Of a DNA stretch of 64,000 nt, positions 55,341 through 63,471 are shown piece after piece. The DNA is from JADKCL01 sp031415375 (lineage in GTDB: Bacteria > Bacteroidota > Bacteroidia > J057 > JADKCL01): NCBI GenBank assembly GCA_031415375.1, contig JANORP010000289.1:1-64000 (forward strand). Direction: 5' to 3'. Numbering within the stretch: the stretch's first letter is position 1; every line of letters starts with the position of its first letter. Position numbers and translations under genes: made by a program. The notes beneath the pieces are model-generated. The model was not told the origin of the DNA. It saw only the letters and a list, made by a program, of their open reading frames with translations, and did no database searches.

Positions 55341-56480
55341 GTGGACTCTTACGACATCGCCATCATAGGCGCCGGCCCAGCAGGCGCCACCTGTGCCCTC
55401 GCTTTGCGCAATGCAGGCTTGCGTGTGGCCTTGCTGGACAAGTCCATTTTCCCGCGTGACAAGGTTTGCGGCGATGCCATTCCCGCCCGTGCCATGCGCG
55501 TGCTCGGCGAGGTATCACCCGCAAGTGCGCTGCGCCTTGCGGCATTGTCTCACAAAACCACAATCCGGGCCTGCAAAGTCATCGCCCCCAATGGCAAGCC
55601 CTTCACGTATGCTTTCACGACGCCAGGATATTGCGCGCGACGATTGGACTTTGATGCATTTTTGTTGCAGGAGGCTTTGGCAAATGCAAAAATGGATTTT
55701 TTGACAGGCGCTGCGGTCGAGAGCATTGCGCACAAGGCCGACCATTGGGAAATCACCACTGCGACGCAAACCCTGCACGCGCGCTTCATCATCGGCTGCG
55801 ATGGCGCCAATGGCGTCACCGCGCGCCAATTGGCAGGATTTCAGATGGACCCGCAGCACCATTGTGCTGCGGTGCGGGCATATTATGCTGGGGTTGCAGA
55901 CTTGCAGCCCGACACCATGGAAATCCACTTGCTCGACGATTGGCTGCCAGGTTATTTCTGGATTTTTCCACTGAATGCGCATGAATGCAATGTCGGCTTT
56001 GGGATGCTGAGCCATGATATTGCGCAGCGCAAGATTGCCCTGCGGCCTGCACTCACGGAGATCATCGCGCAGACCCCCGCACTGCGCACACGCTTCGCGC
56101 AAGCGCAATTGCGCGGCAAGGTGCAAGGCTTTGGGCTGCCACTCGGCTCACGCTGGGTCACGATGAGTGGCGATGGATTTGTACTATGTGGCGACGCCGC
56201 ATCGCTTATCGATCCTGCAACGGGCGAGGGCATCGGCAACGCAATGTGGAGCGCACAAATTGCAGCAAAATGGGTCATCGAGGCATTTCAGCGTCAAAAT
56301 TTCAGCTCTGATCTATTGGCGGGCTATGGCAAGGAAATGCATGGCAAACTCAGTAAGGAATTGCGCCAAAAATATTGGGCGCAGCGATTGGTGGGCGATC
56401 GGATTTGGCTCCTCAATTGGTTGATCGGTCGCGCTGGCAAGCGCGGCTTGGTGGGTTGGGTCGTAAGGAAAGTGTTTTAG
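55341..56480 (+). CDS. FAD-dependent geranylgeranyl reductase-family oxidoreductase
   Basis: 380 residues. FAD-binding loop D-I-A-I-I-G-A-G-P-A-G-A-T at the very N-terminus, then D-K-S-I-F-P-R-D-K-V-C-G-D-A, typical of geranylgeranyl reductases, and the second FAD motif G-D-A-A-S-L-I-D-P-A-T-G-E-G-I-G-N-A near residue 285. Such enzymes saturate isoprenoid chains (lipids, quinones) or oxidise aromatic substrates. The GTG at 55341 is taken as start because it directly precedes the Rossmann strand; the frame runs on upstream, across the amylase 5' end, without a likely ATG. Confidence 0.85.
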   Translation: MDSYDIAIIGAGPAGATCALALRNAGLRVALLDKSIFPRDKVCGDAIPARAMRVLGEVSPASALRLAALSHKTTIRACKVIAPNGKPFTYAFTTPGYCARRLDFDAFLLQEALANAKMDFLTGAAVESIAHKADHWEITTATQTLHARFIIGCDGANGVTARQLAGFQMDPQHHCAAVRAYYAGVADLQPDTMEIHLLDDWLPGYFWIFPLNAHECNVGFGMLSHDIAQRKIALRPALTEIIAQTPALRTRFAQAQLRGKVQGFGLPLGSRWVTMSGDGFVLCGDAASLIDPATGEGIGNAMWSAQIAAKWVIEAFQRQNFSSDLLAGYGKEMHGKLSKELRQKYWAQRLVGDRIWLLNWLIGRAGKRGLVGWVVRKVF

Positions 56481-56521
56481 GAATGTGTTTTAATCCACAA
56501 ATTCCTTCGTTGCGCCTACGT

Positions 56522-57520
56522 TCAATCCGCGACGTCGGCAACGATGTTGATGATTTTTTCTACAGCTACGCCTGTGAGTTCTGAAATTTCGCTTGGATCC
56601 ATGCCTTTTGCATGCAGGCGCAAAACAAGGGAACGCTCCTTCTGCGCAGCCGCTTCTTCTGCCTTTTGTTCGGCCTCCACGCGGCCTTGGCTGAATCCGA
56701 TCTCGATGCCTTGCTCCTTCCCAATCTCGATGCCCTGCTCCTTCCCGATCTCGATGCCCTGCTCCTTCCCGATCTCGACACCTTGCTTGATCCCTTTCTC
56801 CAATCCTTGATCAAGTGCACTGCTCACGACTGCATTCAAGCTGATGTAGTCCAGCCAACTTAGTTCATAGGCCTTGTGCTGCGCTTCAGTCATATTAGAG
56901 ACCTCGGCAATATGAAAGGCTTTCTCAAAGATGGGTTCCTTCAAAATCGCCGGAATATGGTCAAACTTGCTCAGGTTCTTCAAAAAGTAAACCCATTTGT
57001 CGAAACGGGTGACGAGCTCGTGCTCTTTTTTAGTAAACAAGGGCATTTGCAAAAACTTGAAATGCAGCTTGCTGTAAAACAAGTCCCCATCCTGATCCTT
57101 CAATTGCACGTGACGCAGAAATTTTCTACGCTCTTCATTCTCATCATATTCAAAATCGAGGATCGCGATGAAGTAAACATTGTTGAGCTGGAAGTTCCAT
57201 TCCTTGCCCCGCTTCGCTTGGTCACGAATCGGGAAGGTCGCATAGAACAGCGAACGATCCTTGAAAAAGTTCATTTTGGCCTTCTGCATCTCGACGATGA
57301 ACTGCTCGCCCGTGGTCGATTTGCAATGAATGTCGAAGTATGCCTTGCGCTGATCGGGAAGGTCGGAGAGTTTCTCGTTGTTGCGAAACTGCAATTTCGC
57401 AATCTGATGCTCCGGTGGTAGCAACTGATTGAGAAAATCAATCAATAGTTCTTTGTTCCCCTCCTCACCAAAGAGTTTCTTAAAGCCAAAATCGGTATAT
57501 GGATTGATATACTTTGACAC
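56522..57520 (-). CDS. Rpn family / PD-(D/E)XK nuclease-family transposase-like protein
   Basis: 332 residues. Opening Y-I-N-P-Y-T-D-F-G-F-K-K-L-F-G is the classical start of this family, and F-D-I...F-I-V-E-M-Q at about 62-79 carries the D and E-x-Q of the nuclease core. It is related to recombination-promoting nuclease RpnA. Residues about 240-272 contain a run of 8-residue repeats (G-I-E-I-G-K-E-Q, four copies with variants), which likely form a coiled helix, followed by a charged C-terminal helical part. Full length, with no terminal repeats of an insertion sequence visible next to it. Confidence 0.88.
   Translation of the reverse strand: MSKYINPYTDFGFKKLFGEEGNKELLIDFLNQLLPPEHQIAKLQFRNNEKLSDLPDQRKAYFDIHCKSTTGEQFIVEMQKAKMNFFKDRSLFYATFPIRDQAKRGKEWNFQLNNVYFIAILDFEYDENEERRKFLRHVQLKDQDGDLFYSKLHFKFLQMPLFTKKEHELVTRFDKWVYFLKNLSKFDHIPAILKEPIFEKAFHIAEVSNMTEAQHKAYELSWLDYISLNAVVSSALDQGLEKGIKQGVEIGKEQGIEIGKEQGIEIGKEQGIEIGFSQGRVEAEQKAEEAAAQKERSLVLRLHAKGMDPSEISELTGVAVEKIINIVADVAD
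56699..56794. repeat. 24-bp tandem repeat inside the Rpn-like gene
   Basis: Four units of 24 bases (56699, 56723, 56747, 56771). The middle two are nearly identical and the last is degenerate. They encode the 8-residue G-I-E-I-G-K-E-Q repeats, so unit number can change without breaking the frame. Confidence 0.85.
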
Positions 57521-57606
57521 ATCCCAAAGCTACGAAAAATGGTTGTCCTTCACAATCCATGCTGCCAGAATCTACAAATGCGCTCGCGACACCCTACCCT
57601 ATGCCG

Positions 57607-57729
57607 CATGTCGGGTGTACGAAAAATCCAGCAACTGAAGCGGGAGCCTCTGGCTCCAACGCTGACGGAATCGTGAGCCTCTGGCTCGCGAATTGACTTA
57701 GTTGCCGAATTTGTCGTACACCCCGCATG
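57607..57729. repeat. Element with 16-bp terminal inverted repeats, MITE-like
   Basis: CATGTCGGGTGTACGA at 57607-57622 and its near-complement at 57714-57729 (14 of 16 bases) enclose about 90 bases holding two GAGCC-TCT-GGCTC hairpins (57644-57656, 57675-57687). No gene inside. Size and ends suit a MITE or a structured RNA; no target duplication could be confirmed. Confidence 0.45.
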
Positions 57730-57788
57730 TCCTTAAAATGCGCCCCAACAACAATTTTCGCTATCTTCCCGTTTAAAATCCAAGTTCA

Positions 57789-59327
57789 ATGCGCTCAGTA
57801 ATCCTGTTCACACTCTCGCTGCTTCTCACACTGCTCCTCGCGCCACCCGCACGGGGTCAAGCCTGCGATACATTGCGCTATCGACAGCCCATTTTCCAAG
57901 TCCAAAAGACCTCCGACATCGTATATGGCACTGCCCTTGCCATCCCCGGTGTCTATGTCAATGAAAATATCACGGTCTCCCAAGACCTGAAACTGGACCT
58001 TTACCAACCGCAAGGTGATACGCTTTCCAAGCGACCGCTCATGCTGTTTGCCTACGGCGGCGGCTTTCTCATTGGGGCCAAGGAAGACGAGGATGCACGG
58101 GCGCTGTGCGACTCATTTGCGCGCAAGGGCTTTGTGACCGCAAGCATCAACTACCGACTCGGGATGAATGTCGCAGACGGCAGTTCGGGGGAGCGCGCGG
58201 TCTATCGCGCCGTTCAAGATTGGAGTGCGGCGATTCGCTATTTCAAAGAATTTGCGGACAGCTATCGCATCGACACCAATTGGATATTTGCAGGGGGCGT
58301 GAGCGCAGGCAGCATCTCTGCCATGCACTGCCAATACATGAGCGAGGCAGAGCGTCCAGCGAGCAGCTATGCATCTGGATTGCCATTTATTGCGCCCGAT
58401 CTGGGATGCAAATCTTGCAGCGGCAATACCTACCTTCATAGCTCCAAGGTCAAGGCTCTCATCAATGCTTGGGGCGCGATCGGCGACACTTTGTGGATGC
58501 AAGCAAGCGAAAACACGCCCATGATTTCATTTCATGGAGACCTCGATCCTATCGTCCCCTATGGGTTAGGATTCCCATTCACTGCATTGATTACCTTGCC
58601 TCAAGTATATGGCTCGTCGCTCATTCATCCTCGTCTCCAACACCTCGGGATCTACAGCGAATTTGTACCATTTCCCGGCCAAGGCCACAATATTTGGGGC
58701 ACCGTCGTCGCCAACAACTTCGTAGGTGGCCCGACACAATATTGGGATCCGATTTTGGTGGATATCCGCAACTATCTATGGCAGTTCTTGAAACCCCAAA
58801 CTGGACCAATTACGGGAATCGGCTATTCATTTCCCAATGCCATCGAAACCTACAGCGTACCATTTCAAGCGGGCCATCGTTGGTGTTGGACAGTGAATGG
58901 CGGCACCATCGTGTCGAGCAATGCGCATGCAAACAGCATTGATATTCAGTGGCAAACGCTGGGATTGCGCACAATCACAGGGCTGGCTTTCAGTCATTTG
59001 GATGCAGCGGGCGACACCTCCCTCCTACAGGTGGTTGTCGGGCCTGTGGGCGCACCCGATGCACACACCAATGCGCAAGTCATGCAGGTGCGCTCAGATG
59101 TGGATGCGCAGCTATTGCGGGTAGCTGCACAAGGCCTCCCGCGCGGCGCTTATGCCCTGCACGTGATAGACATCCATGGCAAGGAATGCGGCAGTTGGCA
59201 GGCCAAGACTGATGGCACCATGAACCAAGCCATTTCCACGAGCAGCATGGCAGCCGGCCTCTATTTCCTGCGATTGGAAATGAAGGATTTGTGCATCACC
59301 AAGAAAGTATTGATCAGCTCAAAATAA
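57789..59327 (+). CDS. Secreted carboxylesterase-like alpha/beta hydrolase with T9SS sorting domain
   Basis: 512 residues. Signal peptide about 1-23 (P-A-R-G-Q). Alpha/beta-hydrolase of the carboxylesterase/lipase type: oxyanion Y-G-G-G-F-L-I-G near 90, nucleophile G-V-S-A-G-S near 172, and a C-terminal G-Q-G-H with the catalytic His near 299. Residues about 345-420 are an Ig-like/PKD-like linker and 425-512 a T9SS-type sorting domain (G-L-Y-F-L-R-L-E ... T-K-K-V-L-I-S-S-K). Surface or secreted esterase. The stop overlaps the next ATG. Confidence 0.88.
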   Translation: MRSVILFTLSLLLTLLLAPPARGQACDTLRYRQPIFQVQKTSDIVYGTALAIPGVYVNENITVSQDLKLDLYQPQGDTLSKRPLMLFAYGGGFLIGAKEDEDARALCDSFARKGFVTASINYRLGMNVADGSSGERAVYRAVQDWSAAIRYFKEFADSYRIDTNWIFAGGVSAGSISAMHCQYMSEAERPASSYASGLPFIAPDLGCKSCSGNTYLHSSKVKALINAWGAIGDTLWMQASENTPMISFHGDLDPIVPYGLGFPFTALITLPQVYGSSLIHPRLQHLGIYSEFVPFPGQGHNIWGTVVANNFVGGPTQYWDPILVDIRNYLWQFLKPQTGPITGIGYSFPNAIETYSVPFQAGHRWCWTVNGGTIVSSNAHANSIDIQWQTLGLRTITGLAFSHLDAAGDTSLLQVVVGPVGAPDAHTNAQVMQVRSDVDAQLLRVAAQGLPRGAYALHVIDIHGKECGSWQAKTDGTMNQAISTSSMAAGLYFLRLEMKDLCITKKVLISSK

Positions 59328-59704
59328 TGGAACGCCCAAAAACAACCATCGGAAGGTCCTTTGAACATAGGCGGCAGCCATTGATCAGCTCCCGTCAATA
59401 CATCTACCGGCAATTGCGGTTCTTTGCTTATGGAGCCATCATCATCGGCGTTTCACTATTGATGGGTGTTGCAGGTTACTGCTATTTTGGGCAAATGGCT
59501 TTTGTAGATGGCTTTTACAATGCCAGCATGATCCTCACGGGTATGGGGCCAGTGACGCCGATGACCACCGATGGCGGGAAAATATTTTCCTCATTCTATG
59601 CCCTTTACAGCGGCGTCGCATTCCTCACGACAGCAGCCGTTTTATTGGCTCCTGCCATCCATCGCTTTTTGCACGTGTTGAATATTGATACGGATGAGGA
59701 TTGA
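59327..59704 (+). CDS. Two-helix channel-like membrane protein
   Basis: 125 residues with two membrane spans (about 32-56 and 86-108) separated by a pore-like segment (M-I-L-T-G-M-G-P-V-T-P-M-T-T-D-G-G-K-I-F). The layout copies the pore module of potassium channels, but the selectivity filter T-V-G-Y-G-D is replaced by T-G-M-G-P, so potassium selectivity is not assured. Starts inside the stop codon of the esterase gene (TAATG), implying co-translation. Function uncertain. Confidence 0.7.
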   Translation: MERPKTTIGRSFEHRRQPLISSRQYIYRQLRFFAYGAIIIGVSLLMGVAGYCYFGQMAFVDGFYNASMILTGMGPVTPMTTDGGKIFSSFYALYSGVAFLTTAAVLLAPAIHRFLHVLNIDTDED

Positions 59705-59786
59705 GCACCTTTTGAGGCTTGTCGCGACGCTTTTCATATCCAAGTCAAGGCCCAAATTCAAAGTGGCGCAACATCCATCGCGCACC

Positions 59787-60920
59787 CTATCGCTTCACAG
59801 GCCCATGCTTCAATAAAAAGTCCAGCACTTCCTCTGCCTCATCCGCCAAATGCAACAACTCATGGTAAGGCTGCCCCACAGACAACTGCTGCACGAGCGG
59901 ATAAATCATCGTCTCAACTGCATAGCGGGCACGGCCAAGGAAGACCATGGGACTGTAATAGTTGAATGTCCCATAGTGATTTTGGGTGGCTTCCATGAAG
60001 ATCTCCTGTGTGGTGCCCGCGCTACCGGGTGCAAACACGACCCCATGCAGGCTCACCGCCAGCAGTGTGTCTTCGCGGATGCTGTTGCTGAAATATTTGG
60101 CAATCGCCGTGGCAAATAAATTGCTAGGCTCATGGCCATAATACCAAGTGGGGATCGCCAGACCCTCACGGCCATCGGGATATTGCGCGAGCACAGCCTT
60201 AGCGGCCTCAAAATAGCCTTGGTCGGTGAAGTGGGGGGCACGGGACAATAGCGCGATCGCTTGCATCAAATCTTCTGTCGTGTAGCCGCCCATCCATGCG
60301 CCGAGATTGGCGGCTTCCATGATGCCAGGCCCCCCACCCGAGGCGATGAAAAAACCTGCTTGCGTCAGCAATTGAGCGGTATGGGCGACCTTGCGGTAGC
60401 AATCGTCGCTACGCTTGGTGCCATGGCCACCCATGATGCCGATACAGCGCTTTTGGGTCATGCCTTGGTTGTCGTAGCCCATGAGGCTGCGCAAGGCATC
60501 GTCGATGGCATGGTCGTGAATGCGCTGATTGAGTGCCTCATTGATGCTAGGATTGTACCTGCATTCTGAAAACTGTTGATAAATCGCGAGGTCCAGGCTA
60601 TTGTCGGTCTCCGAGCTATAGCCTTCCATCAGCTCCTGCCAAGTATAGAGTGACTTGCGGTAGGGATTGTAAGGCAGGTCGGGCATCCGTGGGTAAAAAA
60701 AGGCCCCCTTTTCCCGCAAAATCAACTCGTCAGACGACCGAAATGTACATCCCAAAAAGGTCGTGTGATCGATCCGTACCTGCATCCACCCGATCGCCGC
60801 CTCCTTGAAGTCCAAATCCACCAGTGTGCAATTGGCCAAGGATTCGCCCTGCGCAAGAAATGCCGTGAGCGACTTGATACTTTTGATGTAGCGATCCTTG
60901 CGGGGCTTAAATTTTACCAT
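59787..60920 (-). CDS. LOG-family (Rossmann-type nucleotide-binding) protein
   Basis: 377 residues. C-terminal two thirds contain S-G-G-G-P-G-I-M-E-A-A-N and P-G-S-A-G-T-T-Q-E, the variant of the P-G-G-x-G-T-x-x-E motif that marks lysine-decarboxylase-like/LOG proteins; the first Gly of the motif is Ser here. Most family members release ribose-5-phosphate from nucleotides (cytokinin-activating LOG). The extra 130 N-terminal residues fit the longer bacterial subgroup. Activity on a particular nucleotide cannot be told from sequence. Confidence 0.85.
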   Translation of the reverse strand: MVKFKPRKDRYIKSIKSLTAFLAQGESLANCTLVDLDFKEAAIGWMQVRIDHTTFLGCTFRSSDELILREKGAFFYPRMPDLPYNPYRKSLYTWQELMEGYSSETDNSLDLAIYQQFSECRYNPSINEALNQRIHDHAIDDALRSLMGYDNQGMTQKRCIGIMGGHGTKRSDDCYRKVAHTAQLLTQAGFFIASGGGPGIMEAANLGAWMGGYTTEDLMQAIALLSRAPHFTDQGYFEAAKAVLAQYPDGREGLAIPTWYYGHEPSNLFATAIAKYFSNSIREDTLLAVSLHGVVFAPGSAGTTQEIFMEATQNHYGTFNYYSPMVFLGRARYAVETMIYPLVQQLSVGQPYHELLHLADEAEEVLDFLLKHGPVKR

Positions 60921-61086
60921 GTGCGCAAATTAGCTCAAAGGCGATTACTTGCCAAGGCTGACTTCAACCTGGAGTCGATAGATCGCAGCAAGACCCTTGG
61001 CCGACCACTTGCTTTCCAAATCAAAATCCACGAATTTCGAGAAGTCACCCAATTTGATGAATCACTGCGCATTTTGAGACAACACG

Positions 61087-61683
61087 ATGGCTACACAATT
61101 AAGGGCAAAAGTTGAACGCATGACCACGATCCCATTGCCGGATTGCGACTTGTATTTCAGCAATAGCAGGATGCCGCTCCAACTCAAGGCCAAGGATTTT
61201 TTTGTGCAGGCAGGGGAGGTTTGCACCGACATGGCCTTTGTAGAGCAAGGCGTGCTGCGCATGTATTACGTTACCGATAGCGGCAAAGAGATCAACCTAC
61301 AATTCTTTTTTGAGAATGAATTTGTCGTCTCCTACCAAAGTTTCATTCTCCAGAACAAAAGCAAATATTATATCCAGGCACTTGCAGATTGCAAGCTCAT
61401 TACGATATCCAACGAATCCCTCCAAAATGCCTACAAAAGCTCGATGGCGTGGCAGCAATTTGGAAGGATTATCGCCGAGAAGGTCTATGTCCTGACTGAG
61501 CAGCGTACCGAGAGTCTCCTATTTCTCACGGCAGAGCAGCGCTATCTCAAGCTCTTGCAGAAACGGCCTTGGATTTTTGAAAAGGTGCCCCTGTTTCACA
61601 TAGCCTCCTATTTGGGCATCGAACGTGAGAGCCTGAGCCGCCTCCGCAAAAAATTGGCACAGCAGCCACCGATTGTAACCTAG
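61087..61683 (+). CDS. Crp/Fnr-family transcriptional regulator
   Basis: 198 residues. Cyclic-nucleotide-binding-like beta-barrel at about 25-120 (F-V-Q-A-G-E-V-C-T-D-M-A-F-V-E-Q-G-V-L-R-M-Y) and a C-terminal HTH (I-A-S-Y-L-G-I-E-R-E-S-L-S-R-L-R). The ligand-contact motif of true CRP is not kept, as usual in this Bacteroidota subgroup. An alternative start is the ATG at 61120. The DinB-like gene follows 80 bases downstream on the same strand, a frequent pairing. Confidence 0.88.
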   Translation: MATQLRAKVERMTTIPLPDCDLYFSNSRMPLQLKAKDFFVQAGEVCTDMAFVEQGVLRMYYVTDSGKEINLQFFFENEFVVSYQSFILQNKSKYYIQALADCKLITISNESLQNAYKSSMAWQQFGRIIAEKVYVLTEQRTESLLFLTAEQRYLKLLQKRPWIFEKVPLFHIASYLGIERESLSRLRKKLAQQPPIVT

Positions 61684-61762
61684 GTCAATTCCTTTGCCAT
61701 ATCCGGGGTCTAAATTTGGTTTCGATTTTCACAATTGTTGCACTAAACACATTCGCATTTCA

Positions 61763-62398
61763 ATGGAAACGAAACTGATCATCACCCAATTGGAGCTCGA
61801 GTTTTCCAAAATGGCTGATCTTGCAATCCAAATGGACGATTCTGATTTCTTTCACAAGGTAAAGGACGAAGTATGGTCTGTGTGCGAGCACTTGCAGCAC
61901 CTTACCTTGACAATGCTGCCAGTCACCAACCTCCTGAAGCAACCCATGGTGTTTGCCGAGCGTTGGGGTCATTCTGGCAGGCCCTCCAGGAGCCAATTGG
62001 ATTTTTTGGCGGATTATAAAGCTGCCACGACCTGGACTGGCTGGAAGACATTGCCGCCATTTGTTCCCAAAGTGGACACTGCCTCAGAGCAGAATGCCCA
62101 GCTCCATTCATCGCAAAACGAACAAATAGGCGCTGATTTCTATGCACTTACAGGTACACAGATGCAAGGACTGGCCGACAAATTGCCCTCGGCGGCAACG
62201 ACCAACAAGGCAGACGTCGTGGCATTGCTTATGTCTCAATGCAAGGCTTTGATATCCCTCATCGGCACTTTTGACGATGCTCAAATGGACGATTTGCGTC
62301 TGCCTTTCCCTTACATCGGCTTGGTTACGCTCACAGAAATGCTCATGCTCACGCAATATCATTTCGCGAGCCACTACGCCAGGATTTCAAAGAATTGA
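61763..62398 (+). CDS. DinB-like four-helix protein
   Basis: 211 residues, helical, with V-C-E-H-L-Q-H-L early and Q-Y-H-F-A-S-H-Y at the end, the His-bearing helices of the DinB/YfiT metal-binding fold. Bacteroidota members are often thiol-transferase-like and induced by stress. The ATG at 61763 is used since upstream residues are not helical. Probably co-transcribed with the Crp/Fnr regulator gene. Confidence 0.75.
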   Translation: METKLIITQLELEFSKMADLAIQMDDSDFFHKVKDEVWSVCEHLQHLTLTMLPVTNLLKQPMVFAERWGHSGRPSRSQLDFLADYKAATTWTGWKTLPPFVPKVDTASEQNAQLHSSQNEQIGADFYALTGTQMQGLADKLPSAATTNKADVVALLMSQCKALISLIGTFDDAQMDDLRLPFPYIGLVTLTEMLMLTQYHFASHYARISKN

Positions 62399-62425
62399 GT
62401 CTGGCTGATTAGATCCCTAAAATAA

Positions 62426-62476
62426 ATCGGCCATCTCTTCCGCATGCCAAAAGGGCAAATGGAAAAGATGGCCGAT
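62426..62476. terminator. Bidirectional terminator hairpin
   Basis: ATCGGCCATCT pairs with AGATGGCCGAT, with inner paired segments, between the convergent ends of the DinB-like gene (62398) and the FKBP gene (62499). Serves both strands. Confidence 0.65.
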
Positions 62477-62498
62477 CAAATGTCTAGGAGACTTAACC

Positions 62499-63203
62499 TC
62501 AGTTGACCTTGATCAACTCGATCTCGAAGATCAGGACCGCATTGGGGCCGATTTGGCCACCAGCGCCTTGCGCGCCATAGGCGAGTTCAGACGGTGTAAA
62601 GATCCTGACCTTGCCGCCTTCTTTCATCATAGGCAACATGATCTGCCAAGCTTGGATCACGCCATTCACAGGAAAAGTGGCTGGTTCGCCACGATCCACA
62701 GAGCTATCGAAGACAGTGCCGTCGATCAGGGTGCCATGGTAATGCGTGGTCACCTTGTCGGTGGAGAGGGGCTGACGACCAGTGCCCTCCTTGATCACTT
62801 CATACTGCAAACCATTGGGGAGCACGATGATGCCCGGCTTGGTTTTGTTTTTGGCGAGGAAATCCACACCTTTTTTCTTGTTGTCGTCAGCTGCAGTCTG
62901 CTTGGACTTCTCCACTTTGAGCTGCATGTTGCGCTGGAACACTGCCATCACCTGACGCACTTGGTCGTCGGTCAATTGGGTGGTCTTGCCGCCGTAGGCA
63001 TCTTCCAGACCTTTTATGAGGGCTTCCATCGTCACCTCGACCGATTGTTTCTTCAGATTGTTGCCGATGTCCATGCCGATGGCATAGCCGACGCTGTCGA
63101 GGTTGGATTTGAGTGCCATTGGTTTCACGGGCTTGGCGGTCTGTGCAAAGACAGATGGGCAAGCGAGCAAGCAGAGCACGAGGGCTGTAAGGAAGTACTT
63201 CAT
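62499..63203 (-). CDS. FKBP-type peptidyl-prolyl isomerase, exported
   Basis: 234 residues. Signal peptide about 1-20 (ends S-V-F-A-Q). Residues about 30-115 are the helical dimerisation domain of FkpA/Mip-like proteins, and 130-234 the FKBP domain with V-T-T-H-Y-H-G-T-L-I-D-G, V-F-D-S-S and I-Q-A-W-Q-I-M-L-P-M-M. Isomerase and chaperone for exported proteins. The ATG at 63203 starts the signal peptide; the frame runs 117 bases further upstream. A TATATTTG (TAnnTTTG type, minus strand, at 63233-63240) lies about 30 bases upstream. Confidence 0.92.
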   Translation of the reverse strand: MKYFLTALVLCLLACPSVFAQTAKPVKPMALKSNLDSVGYAIGMDIGNNLKKQSVEVTMEALIKGLEDAYGGKTTQLTDDQVRQVMAVFQRNMQLKVEKSKQTAADDNKKKGVDFLAKNKTKPGIIVLPNGLQYEVIKEGTGRQPLSTDKVTTHYHGTLIDGTVFDSSVDRGEPATFPVNGVIQAWQIMLPMMKEGGKVRIFTPSELAYGAQGAGGQIGPNAVLIFEIELIKVN

Positions 63204-63290
63204 TGCAATCAGATATTTCTTTTTGATGGCGGCAAATATAAGGGAGGAAAATGACAAATGGGAGCGTTGGTCATGCAAAGGGTGTAGGAT

Positions 63291-63389
63291 CCCGCTCAGA
63301 GAGCGGGAGTACCTGCTCAATTGGCGTGCTCTGTGCGAGCCAGAGGCTCGCGATTCTGTAAACGTGGGAGCCCCCGCACAATGTGCGGG
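63291..63389. repeat. Cluster of short perfect hairpins
   Basis: Three 7-bp stems with 3-base loops: CCCGCTC-AGA-GAGCGGG (63291-63307), GCGAGCC-AGA-GGCTCGC (63335-63351) and CCCGCAC-AAT-GTGCGGG (63373-63389). The middle one matches, inverted, the GAGCC-TCT-GGCTC hairpins at 57644 and 57675. Located upstream of the FKBP gene and after the gene at 63472. Confidence 0.6.
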
Positions 63390-63416
63390 ACAGGCACAGC
63401 TCCCGTTTCAAAAGAA

Positions 63417-63440
63417 GTCGGCCCCTATGTAGGGGCCGAC
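63417..63440 (-). terminator. Terminator hairpin of the right-edge gene
   Basis: GTCGGCCCCT and its exact complement around a 4-base loop, 32 bases after the stop of the minus-strand gene at 63472; U-rich sequence follows on that strand. Confidence 0.7.
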
Positions 63441-63471
63441 CAAAAACAAAAACTCTGCTCTCTTTCATTTT

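Noticed and set aside
56699..56794. Tandem 24-bp units resembling a short CRISPR array
   Set aside because: The units are directly adjacent with no spacers and encode an in-frame 8-residue protein repeat.
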